A stretch of DNA of 64,000 nucleotides from Sphingomonas sp. HDW15A (GCF_011301715.1 NZ_CP049870.1:1984001-2048000), one strand, 5' to 3'. Shown: positions 20,068 to 28,897, counted from the stretch's first letter. Numbers and translations: made by a program. Notes: a model not told the origin generated them from the letters alone.

Positions 20068-23000
20068 TTACATCTTCACCTTCGCCTGAAGGGTGAAGTA
20101 GCGGCCGAGGATGACCGGGTTCCAGTACGCGACGTCCGTACCGCCCTCGGCGAAGAAGCCGGCAACGGTCTTCTTGGCCTTCTGGTTGAACAGGTTCTGG
20201 ACGATACCGGTGATCTCGAAGTTGTCGCCGATCTTCTTGCGGAGCGAGAGATCGAAGTAGCTGAGACCCGGGACGTCCGGAGCGCCGTTGTCGCCGATGT
20301 TGGTGAAGCCAACATCCTCGAGGTCCGACTGCCAGTTCCAACGCATCTGAGCGGTGAAGCTGTCGCTATCGTACGCGAGGGTCATCGTCGACTTCCACTC
20401 AGGGAAGTTGCCGCCGATGCCCGCCGCGCCAGCGCCGGAGAAGTTAGCGCCGCCGAAGCTGATTTCTTCGTTCCAGCTGATCAACTCCTGGAACCGCAGG
20501 CGGCCCGGGATCCCAAGGCCGAGGTCGGCGAACGGAACGACATAGTTGACCGTCGCGTCCACACCGCTCGACTTGAACACGCCCTGGTTACCCGTGGCCG
20601 TGTTGACCGCGGTCAACTGACCGGTGCCCGGATCACGCGTAATGCGATCGCAGGACGAGGCATTCCCCGCCAGGTAGCAGTCGTTGATGAAGAACTGCGC
20701 ACCGAAGGTGGTGATGATGTCCTCGATCCGGATCTTGTAATAGTCGATCGTTGCCGAGAAGCGGCCCAGCCCGAGGTTCGGCGTGAGAACCGCGCCGACC
20801 GTGAAGGTCTTGGCGGTTTCCTCGCTGATGTCCGGGTTACCGAAGGCGAAGGCCTGAACCTGCGCGTTGGTCTGGTTGAAGCCGGTGTAACCACCACCCG
20901 CAGCGAAGGCCGGGGTCTGGGCCGAACAGATGGCCAGAGCCGTCGCGCTGCGGCCGGCGATGTCGTTACAGGGGTCGACGTAGGACGGGAAGCCCTGGTC
21001 GCCGTTCTGGAACAGTTCGACGATCGACGGAGCACGTGCCGCCTTGTTGTAGATCGCGCGGAACTTCATCCAGTCAAACGGCGAGTACTGCATGCCGAAC
21101 TTGTAGTTGAGCAGGCCGTTGACCGTCGAATAGTCGGAGAAGCGAGCACCAGCTTCGAGCGACAGTTCATCGACAAGGAACATGTCGGCGAGAATCGGAA
21201 CGCGGATTTCGCCGTACACTTCCTTGACGTTGACCTTACCGGCCTGGTTCTGGACGGCGTTGAAGCCGTAAATGTTACCAGTTCGCTGAGCATCGTCGAC
21301 GACGATCGAACCGCGATCGGTACGAGCCTCGGCGCCAACCGCGACACCGACCGGACCGGCCGGAAGCTCGAACAGGTTGCCGGTGATGTTGCCGGCAATA
21401 CGAACCTGCTCGAACTCACGACGTTCCTGGGTATCGATGCGTACGAAGTTCAGCATCGAGCCCGGGGCCATGTCCGGACGCCCGGTGAGGTCGTAGCCCG
21501 CGAACAAGGTGTTCGCCCCGAAGATGTCGAGCGGCACGCAGCCCGGAAGGATACCCGCGCCGTTGATGACGCCGGCGGTGTTGATGCAGTTGTTGAGACC
21601 CTGTTGGACGGCCGCATTGTTGATGTTGCCGCGAGCCTCGATGTTGGCCGTGGTCTTGCCGTAGCTGCCGGTCAGATCCCAGTTGAAGCCCCAACCGATC
21701 GGACCCGATAGGGTGCCGCGCAGGGTTTGCGTCTTGGAATTGTAGATGCCGACACGCGGACCGGTTTCGAAGAAGCGGCGTGCGTAGGTGAACGGCGCAT
21801 TCGGATTCGGACGCGACAGCAATGCCTGACGTAAATCCTCGTTACAGGAAATGCCGACGCCGCAAGGCGCACCGTTGGTGGCGTCGCCGAGAGCGATGAA
21901 GGCGTTGGTGACAGGCACCGAGATACCGGTTGCCGGAGTCGGCGCGAGGTTCACCTCCTGCGAGGAGTCGACGTAGTTGCCGACGACCTTCAGGCGGATC
22001 GAATCCGTGATGTCGTAACGGCCCGTCGCGGTGAGGTTGAAGCGCTCGTAAGGCGTGACGAGATAGTTGAGCGGGTTGAAGTTGAACCGGCTCGAGCTCT
22101 CGCTGGTCGAACGATCAGCGAAGGCGCAGAGGCCGGCGGCCTGGCCCGAAGCGTTGGCCGGTACCAATTCGCCCTGATCGTTGAACGACAGGTTGCCAGT
22201 GTTCACAGCACCGCCCGGAACGCCGTCGCAGTTCGTGTCGGTGTTACCCGCCCCGAAGTTGCCCGGAAGGATCGTGCTGAGATTTTGGAACGGGTTGGTA
22301 GCGTTGTTCGAGATCAGGCCCCACGGCGGGGTCGAAGAACCGGCCTGCGCAGCGATGCCGATGCCGCCATTGGGGTAGCGGCTCGTGTAGGCGCTGGGCG
22401 GGGTCAGGTGATCAGGAACGAAGAAGAAGATTTCCTGCGTCGCATAGTTGTAGTCGTAATAAACGACGCCAGCGTCACGGGTGACGTCGCGATCGCCTTG
22501 GCCGACCGCTTCACGCGTGAAGTAGCTGGTGAAGAAGGTCATGTTGCCGCGGTCGTCGGCGAAGTTGCCGCCGAGCAGGGCCTGGATATTGAACTGCGAA
22601 CCGTCCCCATGGTCCGAGATGCCGTACTGCGACGACACTTCGAGGCCTTCGAAGTTATCCTTGAGGATGAAGTTCACGACGCCGGCCATGGCGTCCGAAC
22701 CGTAAACGGCCGAGGCGCCGCCGGTGACGACGTCAACGCGCTCAATGAGACCGGCCGGGATGGTGCCGATGTCGACAACGCCCGAGGTCGACGAGGCGGG
22801 AACGCGCTCGCCGTCGACGAGGATCAGGGTGCGGTTCGGACCGAGGCCGCGAAGGTCGAGGGTGGAGAAGTCCTCGCCGCCCTGGTTGTTCGAGGTGCGG
22901 GTGTTGCCCGGAATGAGCTGCGGCAGCTCGTTCAGGAGGGTTTCGACGGTGACCGTACCGGTCAGGTCGAACTGTTCCGAATCGACGGTCGTGACCGGGC

Positions 23001-23238
23001 TCGGCGCCTCAAGGTCAGGACGGACGATGCGCGAACCGGTAACGACGATGGCGTCGTCGGAATCCGCCTGGTCTTCCGGCTTGGGAACAGCAGCCTGCTG
23101 GTCCTGCGTCGGCTGGGTTTCGTTCGACGCGGCACCGGTGGTGTCCTGCGCAGCGGCCGGCGTAGCGATAAATGCGCCTGCGCCGAGGAGCGCGAGAGCC
23201 TGCACCGCGGCAGTCGCACGCAAAGTCGATTTCCTCAT
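20068..23238 (-). CDS. TonB-dependent outer-membrane receptor
   Basis: A 1056-residue receptor with signal peptide (MRKSTLRATAAVQALALLGAGAFIATPAAAQ), a TonB-box-like DDAIVVTGSRI, a plug domain (STLDLRGLGPNRTLILVDGE, GGASAVYGSDAMAGVVNFIL) and a large beta-barrel. It imports a scarce ligand with energy from TonB-ExbBD. The LNELPQLIPGN plug type is abundant in sphingomonads and Caulobacter and is not tied to a known siderophore; many such receptors take up oligosaccharides or peptides. ATG 23238 is chosen for its GGGAGA site; an in-frame start lies six codons upstream. The terminal residues are VKM rather than an aromatic one, which is less usual. Confidence 0.93.
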   Translation of the reverse strand: MRKSTLRATAAVQALALLGAGAFIATPAAAQDTTGAASNETQPTQDQQAAVPKPEDQADSDDAIVVTGSRIVRPDLEAPSPVTTVDSEQFDLTGTVTVETLLNELPQLIPGNTRTSNNQGGEDFSTLDLRGLGPNRTLILVDGERVPASSTSGVVDIGTIPAGLIERVDVVTGGASAVYGSDAMAGVVNFILKDNFEGLEVSSQYGISDHGDGSQFNIQALLGGNFADDRGNMTFFTSYFTREAVGQGDRDVTRDAGVVYYDYNYATQEIFFFVPDHLTPPSAYTSRYPNGGIGIAAQAGSSTPPWGLISNNATNPFQNLSTILPGNFGAGNTDTNCDGVPGGAVNTGNLSFNDQGELVPANASGQAAGLCAFADRSTSESSSRFNFNPLNYLVTPYERFNLTATGRYDITDSIRLKVVGNYVDSSQEVNLAPTPATGISVPVTNAFIALGDATNGAPCGVGISCNEDLRQALLSRPNPNAPFTYARRFFETGPRVGIYNSKTQTLRGTLSGPIGWGFNWDLTGSYGKTTANIEARGNINNAAVQQGLNNCINTAGVINGAGILPGCVPLDIFGANTLFAGYDLTGRPDMAPGSMLNFVRIDTQERREFEQVRIAGNITGNLFELPAGPVGVAVGAEARTDRGSIVVDDAQRTGNIYGFNAVQNQAGKVNVKEVYGEIRVPILADMFLVDELSLEAGARFSDYSTVNGLLNYKFGMQYSPFDWMKFRAIYNKAARAPSIVELFQNGDQGFPSYVDPCNDIAGRSATALAICSAQTPAFAAGGGYTGFNQTNAQVQAFAFGNPDISEETAKTFTVGAVLTPNLGLGRFSATIDYYKIRIEDIITTFGAQFFINDCYLAGNASSCDRITRDPGTGQLTAVNTATGNQGVFKSSGVDATVNYVVPFADLGLGIPGRLRFQELISWNEEISFGGANFSGAGAAGIGGNFPEWKSTMTLAYDSDSFTAQMRWNWQSDLEDVGFTNIGDNGAPDVPGLSYFDLSLRKKIGDNFEITGIVQNLFNQKAKKTVAGFFAEGGTDVAYWNPVILGRYFTLQAKVKM

Positions 23239-23426
23239 TTCAATCTCCCGAATCAAAGCGTCCGTTGCCGGAACACCTTAGGTTCGCGGGCGTAGTCCAC
23301 CCCCACGTGAGTGTCGTTTAGCTTGAATAGGTGGTGGGCTGTCCAGCGCCCTGACGCCCCCGTGCAGCTTTTGTTAAGCTAGTGTGACAGCACGGACACA
23401 CCCTGTGCGGCGTTAGCGTTTCGAAG

Positions 23427-23639
23427 CTAGGCGGCGCTTCCGGAGCGTCGTTCGGCGGCGAGGCTGGCCGCTGCATCGACATAGGCTTCCTGCCGTTCCA
23501 CCGACCAGTAGAGCAGCTCGTCGATCGCGATCGCCGCCCCAGTCTCGGCGCAGCGGACGTAATCGCCGGTGGCGAGGATCCGGAAGGTCCCGGCGAGATA
23601 GTGAATCCGGGCCTCGCGCCCGCGACCGGTCATCAACAC
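23427..23639 (-). CDS. DUF2093 domain protein
   Basis: A 70-residue protein of family DUF2093, restricted largely to alphaproteobacteria: REARIHYLAGTFRILATGD, then YVRCAETGAAIAIDELLYWS and VERQEAYVDAAASL. Function is unknown; the single Cys and Thr-Gly turn recall a small zinc-ribbon remnant, which is speculation. GTG 23639 has GAGG eight bases upstream; ATG 23633 is an alternative. It follows xseA by 13 bases and is probably co-transcribed. Confidence 0.75.
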   Translation of the reverse strand: MLMTGRGREARIHYLAGTFRILATGDYVRCAETGAAIAIDELLYWSVERQEAYVDAAASLAAERRSGSAA

Positions 23640-23652
23640 GTCGCCATCCTCA

Positions 23653-25047
23653 TCAATCGTCGAACAGCCCCGGCTGACGGACTGCCGCAGGCTTGCGCGA
23701 GCGATAGGACGAAGCCGGCCCGGTCTCAACCCCGCGAGCGCCGTCGGGGACCGCCCCGACCTCGCCGTCGGCGAAGCGAAGGCGAAGATGGGGGACCGCC
23801 CCGGCCGCCGCGGCGGTCATCAGCGTCGATCCATCGTCGGCGGTGACGCGGGCAAAGCCGCGCGCCAACGGCCGCTCGGGATGCGCGAGTTCGGCCAGGC
23901 GCCACAGGCCTGCCAGCTTCTCGCGCATACGCTCGAGGCGGTTGTCGAGCAGGCCGGTCCGTAGCCGGGTCGCAACCATCCCGAAGTCGCCCCGCGCATG
24001 CGCGGCGCGGGCGGCAAGCGCGCGCGGCAAGCGAGATGACGGATCGGCAAGCTTCGTCGCGGCCGGCAGGAGCAGGCCTTCCGGATGCGGCCAGCGCTCG
24101 ATTGCGCGCTGAAGCCGCTCGCCAGCATCGGCCGATCCACGCGCAAGGGCGCCGGCGAGCCGCCCGCCAAGCGAATCGAGCAGGCCGGAAAGCTCGGCGA
24201 GGACCGGAACGGCCATTTCCGCGGCGGCCGTCGGCGTCGGCGCGCGTCGGTCGGCTGCGAAATCGATCAGGGTGGTGTCGGTTTCGTGGCCAACGGCGCT
24301 GATCAGCGGAAGCGAGGATTCAGCAGCGGCGCGAACGACAATCTCCTCGTTGAACGCCCACAAATCTTCGATCGAGCCGCCGCCGCGCGCAACGATCAGT
24401 AGGTCGGGCGGCGCGGCCAGGGCCTGAAAGCCGCGGATCGCGGCGGCGATCTTTTCCGCTGCGCCCTCCCCCTGGACCGGAACCGGCCAAACGATGACGT
24501 GACACGGGCAGCGGTCGGCGAGGCGATGAAGAATGTCCCGAATGACGGCGCCAGTCGGCGAGGTGATCACGCCGATGATTCGCGGCATGTGCGGAAGCGG
24601 CCGCTTACGCGCCTCGTCGAACAATCCTTCGGCGGCGAGCGCGCGGCGGCGGCGATCGAGCAGCGCCATCAATGCGCCCTCCCCGGCCAGCTCGAGCTTG
24701 TCGACGACGATCTGATATTTCGAGCGGCCTGGATAAGTGGTGAGCTTGCCGGTGGCGATCACCTCCGCGCCGTCTTCCGGAGCGAAGGACAACCGCCCCG
24801 CCTGGCCGCGCCACAGCACGGCATCGATGCAGGCGGAATCGTCCTTGAGGGTGAAATAGCAATGGCCCGAACCGTGACGCTTCCATCCGGAGATCTCGCC
24901 GCGGACCCGAACATGGCCAAACGCCTGCTCGACGGTGCGCTTCAAGGCGCCGGAAAGCTCGCTGACGCTGAGCGCCGGCGAATTGTCGCCGGTGCCGACC
25001 TTCGCTAACAGGCCGGATGCGTCGTCATCGGGACCGGAAGAACTCAT
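23653..25047 (-). CDS. xseA: Exodeoxyribonuclease VII large subunit
   Basis: A 464-residue XseA. The N-terminal OB-fold (SELSGALKRTVEQAFGHVRV, RGEISGWKRHGSGHCYF) binds single-stranded DNA; the catalytic domain has IIGVITSPTGAVIRDI, VARGGGSIEDLWAFNEE and SAVGHETDTTLID. With XseB (not in this window) it degrades single-stranded DNA in both directions. The start codon CAT (25045-25047, minus) overlaps the purD ATG (25046-25048) in a shared CATG, so each gene's ribosome site and promoter lie inside the other gene; the AGGA ribosome site is at the expected distance. Confidence 0.95.
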   Translation of the reverse strand: MSSSGPDDDASGLLAKVGTGDNSPALSVSELSGALKRTVEQAFGHVRVRGEISGWKRHGSGHCYFTLKDDSACIDAVLWRGQAGRLSFAPEDGAEVIATGKLTTYPGRSKYQIVVDKLELAGEGALMALLDRRRRALAAEGLFDEARKRPLPHMPRIIGVITSPTGAVIRDILHRLADRCPCHVIVWPVPVQGEGAAEKIAAAIRGFQALAAPPDLLIVARGGGSIEDLWAFNEEIVVRAAAESSLPLISAVGHETDTTLIDFAADRRAPTPTAAAEMAVPVLAELSGLLDSLGGRLAGALARGSADAGERLQRAIERWPHPEGLLLPAATKLADPSSRLPRALAARAAHARGDFGMVATRLRTGLLDNRLERMREKLAGLWRLAELAHPERPLARGFARVTADDGSTLMTAAAAGAVPHLRLRFADGEVGAVPDGARGVETGPASSYRSRKPAAVRQPGLFDD

Positions 25048-26305
25048 GAATATCCTGCTGCTGGGATCGGGCGGACGCGAGGATGCGCTGGCTTGGCGCT
25101 TAAGGCAATCGCCGAGCTGCGGCGACCTGATCGCGGCGCCGGGCAACCCCGGCATCGAGCGTTGGGCGGACTGCGTCCCGATCGACCCGTGCGATCCCCA
25201 TAAGGTTGTCGCGCTCGCAAAGGAGCGGCGGATCGACCTCGTGGTTGTCGGGCCCGAAGCGCCGCTGGTCGCGGGGGTCGCGGATGCATGTCGCGAGGCG
25301 GGGATCGCGGTGTTCGGACCGAGCGCAGCGGCGGCCCAGCTTGAAGGATCGAAGGGCTTTACCAAGGACCTGTGCGCGCGCGCCGGAATCCCAACGGCGG
25401 CCTATGTGCGAACGGAGCGGATGGACGAGGCGCTGGCGGCCCTTCACAAATTCGGGCTGCCGGTGGTGATCAAGGCCGACGGCCTTGCCGCGGGCAAGGG
25501 CGTGACCGTGGCGATGTCGCGCGACGAGGCCGAGGCGGCGATTCGCGCCGCCGGCGACGGGCCGATGGTCATCGAGGAATATCTGGAAGGCGAAGAAGCC
25601 AGCCTGTTCGCACTGGTTGACGGGACCCGCGCCGTGCCGTTGGCAAGCGCCCAGGACCATAAGCGCGTCGGAGAGGGCGACACGGGTCCCAATACCGGCG
25701 GCATGGGCGCCTATTCGCCTGCGCCGGTTTTGAGCCCCGAACTTGAGGGTCGCGCAATGCGCGAGATCATCGAGCCGACGGTGCGGGAAATGGCGGCGGC
25801 AGGAACACCGTTCAACGGCGTGCTTTATGCCGGTCTGATGCTCACTCCCGAAGGCCCCAAGCTGATCGAATATAACGTCCGCTTCGGCGATCCGGAGTGC
25901 GAGGCAATCATGCTCCGAATCGAAGGCGATTTCGCCGAATTGCTGCAGGCGGTGGCGAGGGGCGACACCTTCCAGGCGCCCAAGCTTTCCGCGCAGGCGA
26001 CCATGACCGTTATCGTCGCCGCCGAAGGCTATCCTGGTACTCCGCGACGCGGTGGTGCGATCGACGGAATCGAAGCCGCCGAGCGAGAGCACGGCGTGAC
26101 GGTCTTCCATGCCGGAACCGCGCGCCATTCTTCAGGGGCATTACTTGCGGGTGGCGGACGCGTGCTGGCTGTGACGGCCATCGCCGACACGCTCGCAAAC
26201 GCGCGCGCCCGCGCGTATCGCGGCGTCGACGCCATCGATTTCGCTGACGGTTTCCATCGGCGTGACATCGGCTGGCGCGAACTGGAGCGGAACGATGCGG
26301 CCTAA
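25046..26305 (+). CDS. purD: Phosphoribosylamine--glycine ligase
   Basis: A 419-residue PurD. It makes glycinamide ribonucleotide from phosphoribosylamine, glycine and ATP in purine synthesis. Seen: N-terminal NILLLGSGGREDALAWRL, the ATP-grasp core (VVIKADGLAAGKGVTVA, EEYLEGEEASLFAL, QDHKRVGEGDTGPNTGGMG) and EYNVRFGDPECE. GGAAG precedes ATG 25046. It is the first gene of a tight four-gene run: the next start lies inside the purD end (11-base overlap). Confidence 0.97.
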   Translation: MNILLLGSGGREDALAWRLRQSPSCGDLIAAPGNPGIERWADCVPIDPCDPHKVVALAKERRIDLVVVGPEAPLVAGVADACREAGIAVFGPSAAAAQLEGSKGFTKDLCARAGIPTAAYVRTERMDEALAALHKFGLPVVIKADGLAAGKGVTVAMSRDEAEAAIRAAGDGPMVIEEYLEGEEASLFALVDGTRAVPLASAQDHKRVGEGDTGPNTGGMGAYSPAPVLSPELEGRAMREIIEPTVREMAAAGTPFNGVLYAGLMLTPEGPKLIEYNVRFGDPECEAIMLRIEGDFAELLQAVARGDTFQAPKLSAQATMTVIVAAEGYPGTPRRGGAIDGIEAAEREHGVTVFHAGTARHSSGALLAGGGRVLAVTAIADTLANARARAYRGVDAIDFADGFHRRDIGWRELERNDAA

Positions 26306-26705
26306 CGTGGCGCTGACGATTGGTTTCGCGGCGACGGTTGCGTCCGCCTTTCTTTGGCATGGCCCCGGTGGCGCGGCCGAGCGGTTCGTCACCCGCTCCG
26401 ATCAAGATGTCCGCAGGATGCTCGATTTTTTCGAGCTGCCGCTGGTCGAGGGCCACATGCAGCGCGATCCAGTCGCGCGGCGAATCATCTATTCAGGCCC
26501 GGCCGACGAGTTCCAGCGGACCGAGCTCGTCCGGATTGGCGAAAGCCTGCCGGGAGTCGGCGAGGCGCGCTGGTCGCGGCCGCGATCCGTCCTGACCTAT
26601 CCCCTGCCCTTGGCCGGAGAAGCATTGGCGATGGCGCTTGCGGCATTCCTTCTGGGCCTGACCGCCGCCTACATCCTGTCGCTGGTCAAAGGCGGGGACG
26701 ATTGA
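26295..26705 (+). CDS. Membrane-anchored periplasmic protein, possible BON-like domain
   Basis: A 136-residue protein with a hydrophobic N-terminus (MRPNVALTIGFAATVASAFL), a soluble centre and a C-terminal membrane helix (about residues 108-130, EALAMALAAFLLGLTAAYIL). The centre (RRIIYSGPADEFQRTELVRI then GESLPGVGEARW) looks like a BON-type phospholipid-binding fold, but this is a weak resemblance. It overlaps purD by 11 bases and the next small gene by one base (TGATG), so the genes are translationally coupled. No function is known to me. Confidence 0.6.
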   Translation: MRPNVALTIGFAATVASAFLWHGPGGAAERFVTRSDQDVRRMLDFFELPLVEGHMQRDPVARRIIYSGPADEFQRTELVRIGESLPGVGEARWSRPRSVLTYPLPLAGEALAMALAAFLLGLTAAYILSLVKGGDD

Positions 26706-26812
26706 TGCTCGCGTTGCTTTCGGCATATTGGCCGATGATCGCCGTCACCTTCGTCATCGGCCTTGCCACGGGCCGGTTGCTGTTCTGGCCGAGTGGCCGA
26801 AAAGAGGGTTGA
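26705..26812 (+). CDS. 35-residue membrane peptide
   Basis: A very short frame starting at the TGATG junction with the previous gene: one membrane helix (MIAVTFVIGLATGRLLFW) followed by a basic tail (PSGRKEG). The stop TGA is immediately followed by the next ATG. The perfect fit between two coupled genes and the clean helix with a positive-inside tail support a real protein; there is no homologue I recognise. Confidence 0.55.
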   Translation: MLALLSAYWPMIAVTFVIGLATGRLLFWPSGRKEG

Positions 26813-27298
26813 ATGAACGAGCTGATCCAAAATCCCGTCGTGATCGCCATTGCGGCGATCGTTGTTGTCCTGCTGCTCTACCTGCTGCTTCGTCCGAAGC
26901 AGCGCATCACATTGAGCGACGACGGCACCGTTCGCCCTCACATGGTTTTGCCGACGGAGGGCAAGGGTCTGGCCGATGAGGCCGCCGCCGCCGTCGGCGA
27001 CGTGGCGGGCGAGATCCTCGATGCGCAGGTGCATGCGGAACTGCCGGGGGCATCCGGTCCGCCCGATGACCTGCAGGTCCTGAAAGGCGTTGGACCGAAG
27101 CTCGCCGCGATGCTCAACGAGCGCGGGCTAACCCGTTTCGATCAGATTGCGGGCTTAAGCGAAGGCCAGGTCGAAGCACTCGACGCGAGCCTAGGCGCCT
27201 TTCGCGGCCGCCTGACGCGCGACAAGATCGTCGAGCAGGCCGACTATCTCGCGCGAGGCGACCGCGATGGCTTCGAGGCGAAATTCGGAAAGCTTTAG
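26813..27298 (+). CDS. Membrane-anchored helix-hairpin-helix protein
   Basis: A 161-residue protein with an N-terminal membrane helix (VVIAIAAIVVVLLLYLLL, residues 9-26), a linker, and a C-terminal helix-hairpin-helix domain (LKGVGPKLAAMLNERGLTRF, about residues 90-109, then DQIAGLSEGQVEALDASLG). HhH domains usually bind DNA without sequence preference; here the domain would be tethered to the cytoplasmic face of the inner membrane. It is the last gene of the purD run and its stop overlaps that of the convergent L,D-transpeptidase gene by four bases. Confidence 0.75.
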   Translation: MNELIQNPVVIAIAAIVVVLLLYLLLRPKQRITLSDDGTVRPHMVLPTEGKGLADEAAAAVGDVAGEILDAQVHAELPGASGPPDDLQVLKGVGPKLAAMLNERGLTRFDQIAGLSEGQVEALDASLGAFRGRLTRDKIVEQADYLARGDRDGFEAKFGKL

Positions 27299-27843
27299 GA
27301 CCCGATCAGCACCTTCGTTCCGACTTTGGTAACGCCGAATAGCTTTGCCGCGAACGGGGCTGGCAGGCGAACACAACCGTGCGAGGCCGGACGGCCCGGC
27401 AGGTGGCCGGCGTGAAGCGCGATGCCGTGATCGTCGAGCCGCTGCATGTGCGGCATCGGCGCATTGTCGTATTTGCGCGAACGATGCATCACCTTCTTCT
27501 CCTTGATCGGGAAGATTCCGGTGGGCGTATCGTTGCCGGGCTTGCCGCTGGAAATTGTTGAGGCCGCGGCCAACTCTCCACCGAGGTAAAGATAGGCCAT
27601 CTGGTCGTCGAGGCTGATCACGACCTCGGACGGCGCATCGGGATCGGCATCCGCGTCCCAAAGATACTGGCCCGGCTTCAAATAGTCCTTGCCGAACTTG
27701 GCAAGCATGTCGGCGCGGGCCTCCGCAGCCGCTTCTGAAGCGATCATCTTCGCTTCGGGCGTTTCAATCCAGGTCTGTGCCGCGGCGGGAACGCCAAGCG
27801 CAAGCAATCCCGATGCCGCAAGCGCGAACGCAAGCGTCTTCAT
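27295..27843 (-). CDS. L,D-transpeptidase (YkuD domain)
   Basis: A 182-residue exported enzyme: signal peptide MKTLAFALAASGLLALGVPAAAQ, then a YkuD domain. The catalytic motif HAGHLPGRPASHGCVRLP holds the nucleophile cysteine, and PTGIFPIKEK is the usual strand before it. It cross-links peptidoglycan stems or attaches proteins to the wall in the periplasm. ATG 27843 is preceded by AGGGAAGAAGA. It is monocistronic, with 184 bases before the next upstream gene. Confidence 0.88.
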   Translation of the reverse strand: MKTLAFALAASGLLALGVPAAAQTWIETPEAKMIASEAAAEARADMLAKFGKDYLKPGQYLWDADADPDAPSEVVISLDDQMAYLYLGGELAAASTISSGKPGNDTPTGIFPIKEKKVMHRSRKYDNAPMPHMQRLDDHGIALHAGHLPGRPASHGCVRLPAPFAAKLFGVTKVGTKVLIGS

Positions 27844-27962
27844 TTCTTCTTCCCTCTTCGAAAGGCTGAACTGTGGATTCCCCTGCAAAATGAGTCTGGG
27901 CGGGGGTTCGTTCCAATGAGTTTCGAAGAAAGACTTACTTAGGCTTTCGGAGGTCCCGAACG

Positions 27963-27994
27963 AAAAGGGCCCGCCGGATTGCTCCGACGGACCC
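27963..27994 (-). terminator. Rho-independent terminator of the beta-barrel protein gene
   Basis: A 12-bp stem with two G-T pairs (GGGCCCGCCGGA 27967-27978, loop TTGC, TCCGACGGACCC 27983-27994). On the minus strand it is followed by TTTT. It lies about 33 bases beyond the stop of the barrel protein gene. Confidence 0.8.
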
Positions 27995-28027
27995 TGATCT
28001 GTTCACTGCCGTTTTGTGGCGTGAGTT

Positions 28028-28897
28028 TTAGCCGCGTTCCGGCTCCGGCGGCGGAGGCGGCGGCGGCGGCGGCGGCGGGCAAGCCTCGGTCGCCAGAATC
28101 ACCGAACCGTCCGGGCAGGTCTGCGTCGCCGGAGGCGGCGGCGGAGGCGGCGGGGGCGGCGGCGGAGGCGGAGGCGGCGGAGCCGGCGTCCAGAAGTTGT
28201 AGATCAGGCTCAGCATCAGGCTGTGCGATTTCACACGGCCGCTGAGGGTCTGGTCGAAACCGATCGAATCGTCTTCGAAGTCGAGCTTCGAAACGTTGAA
28301 GAAGCGATATTTCAGGCCGAGATCGATGTTGGAGCTGACCGACTTGCGGATGCCCGCAATGATCTGCCACGCGAACGAGCTGTCGCTGTCGCTATCGGAG
28401 CCAATGTCCAGGTCATCGTCGAAGTCGATGTCATATTCGGCAGTCGCCCAGCCGACACCGGCGCCGATAAAGCCGCTCCAATTATCCTCGTCACCGAAGT
28501 CGAGCATGGCATTGGCCATGATCGAGAAGATGCTGAGATCGCCCGAAATGTCGAAAGGCTCTGTGCCCGGCGACGGCTGCTCGACGAAGTCGAGGTCGAA
28601 CTGCGCTTCGTCAAGCGAAGCGTTCTTGTAGGCGATTTCGCCTTCGACGCGGACCGGACCGAAGTCGTAACCGGCGACGAGGTCGATGTCGAAGCCAAGA
28701 TTGTGATCGACACGGATGGCGTCGTCGACGTCGAGATCGCTCGGCTCGTCGATGAATGCATCCGTATCGTAGTCGAGGCTTGTATCCTCGACCAGCATCA
28801 CACCGCCGTCGACGCCGACATACAATGAGTCCTCGCGGGCCATGGCCGGCGAGGTCAACGCAGCGGCCGCCACCGCGGCGAGAAGATAATTGCGCAT
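28028..28897 (-). CDS. Outer-membrane beta-barrel protein with poly-proline tail
   Basis: A 289-residue protein: signal peptide MRNYLLAAVAAAALTSPAMA, an eight-stranded-type barrel with strongly acidic loops (DFDDDLDIGSDSDSDSS) and alternating strands (GLKYRFFNVSKLDF, HSLMLSLIYNFW), then two proline runs around TQTCPDGSVILATEACP. Acidic loops suggest calcium or cation binding, which is inference. OmpA-like proteins of sphingomonads have a similar barrel and proline linker, but here the protein ends right after the second run (PEPERG) with no peptidoglycan-binding OmpA domain. ATG 28897 gives the complete signal peptide. Confidence 0.82.
   Translation of the reverse strand: MRNYLLAAVAAAALTSPAMAREDSLYVGVDGGVMLVEDTSLDYDTDAFIDEPSDLDVDDAIRVDHNLGFDIDLVAGYDFGPVRVEGEIAYKNASLDEAQFDLDFVEQPSPGTEPFDISGDLSIFSIMANAMLDFGDEDNWSGFIGAGVGWATAEYDIDFDDDLDIGSDSDSDSSFAWQIIAGIRKSVSSNIDLGLKYRFFNVSKLDFEDDSIGFDQTLSGRVKSHSLMLSLIYNFWTPAPPPPPPPPPPPPPPPPPATQTCPDGSVILATEACPPPPPPPPPPPEPERG

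Noticed and set aside
28040..28180. CRISPR or microsatellite array in the GGC/GGA-repeat DNA
   Set aside because: The repeats are codons of the proline runs of the barrel protein, without spacers; no CRISPR array exists in the window.
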